In this document: positions 4,864 to 7,304 of the stretch, in pieces
How the letters are laid out: every line of letters begins with the position of its first letter
How positions within the stretch are numbered: the stretch's first letter is position 1
Source of the DNA: Planctomycetaceae bacterium
GTDB taxonomy: Bacteria; Planctomycetota; Phycisphaerae; SM23-33
Assembly: GCA_021371965.1 (NCBI GenBank)
Contig: JAJFVE010000177.1
Coordinates: 1 to 7,304 of the forward strand
Direction of reading: 5' to 3'
Length of the DNA stretch: 7,304 nt
Notes under the pieces: model-generated
The model's database searches: none
The model's input: the letters and a program-made list of their open reading frames with translations, nothing else
Told to the model about the DNA's origin: nothing
Program-made: the position numbers and the translations under genes

Positions 4864-7304
4864 ATGGATCGCGGCGCATGTGACATTCTGGGGCGCGTTG
4901 GCGGCAGTTCCTGTCGGGTGGTGCTGCTTCGCGGCCCGGCCCGGACCGGCAAGACGCGGGCGTGTCTGGAGTTCTACCGCGCGTTCGAGCCGACCTCCTC
5001 GCGGCGGTGCCTGTACTTGGTGCCCAATGCCCCCGCCGGCTCGGCTGTGCAGCGGCACCTGCTGGCGGCTGGCGGGGGTGTGCTCGTAGCACCCATGGTG
5101 CAGACGTTTGCTGAGTTGGCCCAGGGCGTGCTGGCGGCATCGGGCTCGCCGGGACGACTGATGAGCGGGCCGGCGCGGATGATCCTCCTGCGGCGGATTG
5201 TGGATGAGCTCTCGGCTGGGCGCAAGCTCGAGGCCCTGGAGAGCGTCGTCGACACGCCGGGCGTGGTGGCGGCACTGGATCGCGCCATTGCGGAGCTCAA
5301 GCGGGCGGCTGTCGAGCCCGGGGCGCTGGCAAAGGCCGTGGGTGGCGGGTCGGCCAAGTGCCGCGACTTGCTGGCGGTCTACCGCCGCTACCAGGATCAT
5401 CTTCTGCAGCAGGGTCTCTACGACGTTGAGGGGCAGATGTGGCAGGCCCACGACGTGCTGGCCGCAGCCGGCAACGGCAAGCGACTGCCCGGCCTCGAAA
5501 CGCTTGCGGCGGCCGTCGTGGACGGTTTCACGGACTTCACGCCCACGCAGCTTGCGATTTTGAGCCTGCTGGCGGCGCGGACCCAGCGGGTAGTGATCAC
5601 GCTGCCCTGGGCCGACGATGGCCGCGAACGCATGTGGCACTGGACGGCCCGAACGCTGGACAAGATCCGCAAGACCTTCGGGCGCGACCTGGAAGAGATC
5701 GGCCTGGACGCCCCCGCCGGCGCGGGCCAGTTGGCGGAACTGGCGGAAAAGACATTTACCCCCGACGCACCGTCGATGAAATCGCCGGGTGGTCTGCGGG
5801 TGATCGCCACGCCGGGGACCGAGGCGGAAGTCTGGGCCGTCGCGCAGGCGGTCAAGAAGTTGCTCGTTGGCGAAGACTCACGGGCTGGAACGCCTCTGCC
5901 ACCTGGAAGCGTCGCCGTGCTGGCCCGCTCGCTTGAAGCCTACCGCCCAACCGTCGAGCGCATTTTTGCCGCCTGCGACATCCCGATCGCACACCCTTCG
6001 CCGCCGCTGACCGACGAGCCGATCGTGCGGTTTCTTCTGGCCGCGGCCGCCATCGCCCCCAGGCAGGAGTTCGCCGATGTGCTGGCGGTGCTGCGCAGCA
6101 GCTATTTTCGCCCGCAGGCACTGGGGGACTTCACTCCCGCCACAGCCGCGGTCGCCGAGATGATCATCCGCCAAGGCAACGTGCTGGAAGGCCGCGCGAC
6201 CTACGCGCAGGCGGTGAAGTTATACGCAGCCCGGGCGGCCCGTGCCGCGGCGGACAAAGAGGATGGAGAGGAGTCGGCGGTCAAACTCGGCCCGCTCGGT
6301 TGTTCACGCGATGAAATCCTGCGGGCAGGCGAGATGCTGGAACGTCTCTTCGACCTCACAAGCGGCATGGGCGTCTCGCCCATGCCGCATGGGCGGGACG
6401 CTCGTGCCACGCCGGGACTGGCTGCGTTGGCGGAGGGTCTGCAACTGTGCGAGGCTGCGTACAGCCATGCCAGCGGCGAACTGATCGCCCGCGACCTGCG
6501 GGCGCTGGCGGCGATGGAGGAGGCGCTGACCGGCCTGGACGGCGAGATTTCCCTGCCCAATCTCCACATCGCCCTGAGTGCGGCCGCGGCCAAACCCGCC
6601 CGGACCGAATCGCTGGTGGATGTGCTGGACGTACTCGATGCGCGTGCGGTGCGGTACGGGCATGTGTTCATCCTGGGTCTGGGCGAGGGGCAGTTTCCGC
6701 CCGCGGCCGCCGAAAGCCCGCTAGCGGGCGAGGCCGACCGAACGGCCTGGGCGGCGCGCGGCCTCGAACTTGACAGCCGCAGCGACCTGACGGCCCGCGA
6801 GATGCTGCTGTTTTATCTGGCGATCTCGCGAGCGGAGCAAAGCCTGACGCTGACATACCAGCACACCGACGCCGGCGGGCGCGCCGGGTCCCGCGGGCCG
6901 TTCCTCGAATCGCTGTTGGAGTGCATCGCCTCGCCGTGCGAGGACAATATCCCGCCCGGCGCCTTCGTGCCGCCCGAGCCCGAAATCGCCTGCCGCCAGG
7001 ACGCGGTCAACGCGGCGCTGGCGGGCCTGTTCGACTCGCATAGCCCCCCCGCGCCGGGCGCCTTGGCGTGGGCGGCGGCGAACGAACGGGCGGCCGTGAC
7101 GCTGGCAGCGCGGGGCATCTGGGCCCGCCACCGCCGGTGGCTCAGCTCGCCCTGCGACGCCTATGACGGTCGCATCAGCGAGCCGTCGCTGCTGGCGGCG
7201 CTGGGCGAGCAGTTCGGCGAGGCCCATGCATTCTCGGCCAGCCAGCTCAACACGTTCGGTCTGTGCCCGTGGCGGTTCTTCGGCAAGTACGTGCTGCAGT
7301 TGGA
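4864..7304 (+). CDS. addB: AddB/RexB-type ATP-dependent nuclease-helicase subunit, 3' end off the window
   Basis: Translated by hand: 813 residues are open from ATG 4864 to the right edge; AddB is usually about 1100-1200. In AddAB this subunit scans for recombination hotspots (Chi in known systems) and cuts one strand with a C-terminal nuclease domain, in double-strand break repair. Visible motifs: Walker A GPARTGKT (G24 to K30-T31); the AddB motif GLGEGQFPP (605-613) after VFIL; the E-x-LLFYLAISRAEQSLTLTY helicase-like segment near 646-665; and ASQLNTFGLCPWRFF, where C801 should be the first of four iron-sulphur cluster cysteines. The other three cysteines and the nuclease residues lie past the edge, so nuclease competence cannot be judged. 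A partner addA may follow downstream. The alternative start GTG 4846 would add six residues (VAECRP); neither start has a good Shine-Dalgarno. Residues 501-516 come from an inserted palindromic repeat, listed separately. A lone AddB-like exonuclease is the main alternative. Confidence 0.9.
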   Translation, partial: MDRGACDILGRVGGSSCRVVLLRGPARTGKTRACLEFYRAFEPTSSRRCLYLVPNAPAGSAVQRHLLAAGGGVLVAPMVQTFAELAQGVLAASGSPGRLMSGPARMILLRRIVDELSAGRKLEALESVVDTPGVVAALDRAIAELKRAAVEPGALAKAVGGGSAKCRDLLAVYRRYQDHLLQQGLYDVEGQMWQAHDVLAAAGNGKRLPGLETLAAAVVDGFTDFTPTQLAILSLLAARTQRVVITLPWADDGRERMWHWTARTLDKIRKTFGRDLEEIGLDAPAGAGQLAELAEKTFTPDAPSMKSPGGLRVIATPGTEAEVWAVAQAVKKLLVGEDSRAGTPLPPGSVAVLARSLEAYRPTVERIFAACDIPIAHPSPPLTDEPIVRFLLAAAAIAPRQEFADVLAVLRSSYFRPQALGDFTPATAAVAEMIIRQGNVLEGRATYAQAVKLYAARAARAAADKEDGEESAVKLGPLGCSRDEILRAGEMLERLFDLTSGMGVSPMPHGRDARATPGLAALAEGLQLCEAAYSHASGELIARDLRALAAMEEALTGLDGEISLPNLHIALSAAAAKPARTESLVDVLDVLDARAVRYGHVFILGLGEGQFPPAAAESPLAGEADRTAWAARGLELDSRSDLTAREMLLFYLAISRAEQSLTLTYQHTDAGGRAGSRGPFLESLLECIASPCEDNIPPGAFVPPEPEIACRQDAVNAALAGLFDSHSPPAPGALAWAAANERAAVTLAARGIWARHRRWLSSPCDAYDGRISEPSLLAALGEQFGEAHAFSASQLNTFGLCPWRFFGKYVLQL
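6364..6411 (+). repeat. Palindromic repeat unit inserted in frame within addB (GMGVSPMPHGRDARAT)
   Basis: These 48 bp encode AddB residues 501-516, GMGVSPMPHGRDARAT. They carry overlapping inverted repeats: GGCATGGGCG (6364-6373) pairs perfectly with CGCCCATGCC (6377-6386) across a 3-nt loop, and CGCCCATGC (6377-6385) also pairs perfectly with GCATGGGCG (6387-6395) across 1 nt. The right part (GGGACGCTCGTGCCACG) completes a unit whose translations, MGVSPM...HGRDARAT on one strand and ASRPCGMGETPMP on the other, I recognise as a dispersed intergenic repeat in planctomycetes and related phyla (from memory). It sits between LERLFDLTS and PGLAALAEG, which would join naturally without it. At 16 whole codons with no stop, it keeps the frame. 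It looks like a small non-autonomous palindromic element of the REP/MITE kind. Confidence 0.82.

Noticed and set aside
4789..5640. Antisense open frames opposite the 5' part of addB
   Set aside because: Arg/Pro/Ala-rich shadow translations with no start signals or motifs; the plus-strand frame encodes clear AddB motifs.
1..7304. Phage, IS, CRISPR, tRNA/rRNA or defence-island content
   Set aside because: No transposase, integrase, regularly spaced repeats or RNA gene signatures were seen. AddB is taken as a repair protein rather than a defence gene, as none of its neighbours suggests defence.

Overview
The window is G+C-rich (about two-thirds by eye), almost wholly coding, and looks like ordinary chromosome from a bacterium of the PVC group, most likely Planctomycetota (class Phycisphaerae is my best guess). 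This rests on the gene styles, weak Shine-Dalgarno use, and a palindromic repeat that encodes GMGVSPMPHGRDARAT. I recall that repeat from many planctomycete and related genomes, but the assignment is inference, not a search result.

Layout, left to right. (1) Minus strand, 1-717: pgsA, phosphatidylglycerophosphate synthase, cut by the left edge. (2) Minus strand, 731-2107: rimO, the radical-SAM methylthiotransferase for ribosomal protein S12, directly upstream of pgsA and probably in one transcript. (3) A divergent intergenic region, 2108-2243, holding a degenerate 7-nt tandem repeat and a 9-nt tandem repeat. (4) Plus strand, 2244-3233: a tRNA-dihydrouridine synthase, followed after 24 nt by (5) a secreted transglutaminase-like protein, 3258-4733, with an intact Cys-His-Asp triad. 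(6) A 130-bp gap with inverted repeats. (7) Plus strand, 4864-7304: the first 813 residues of an AddB-type (RexB-like) ATP-dependent nuclease/helicase subunit, cut by the right edge. Both edge genes are partial, and neither is captured by ORF finding that needs both ends.

The genes are housekeeping: phospholipid synthesis, ribosome and tRNA modification, recombinational repair, and one exported protein of unknown role. I see no undescribed multi-gene system, phage, IS, CRISPR or RNA gene. The most interesting signal is small repeats placed in frame inside conserved genes. A 48-bp palindromic unit sits inside addB and adds 16 residues without breaking the frame. A second extra segment of about 15 residues in RimO may be another repeat family caught in the same way. 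This resembles the Rickettsia palindromic elements, which are known to insert into coding sequences.
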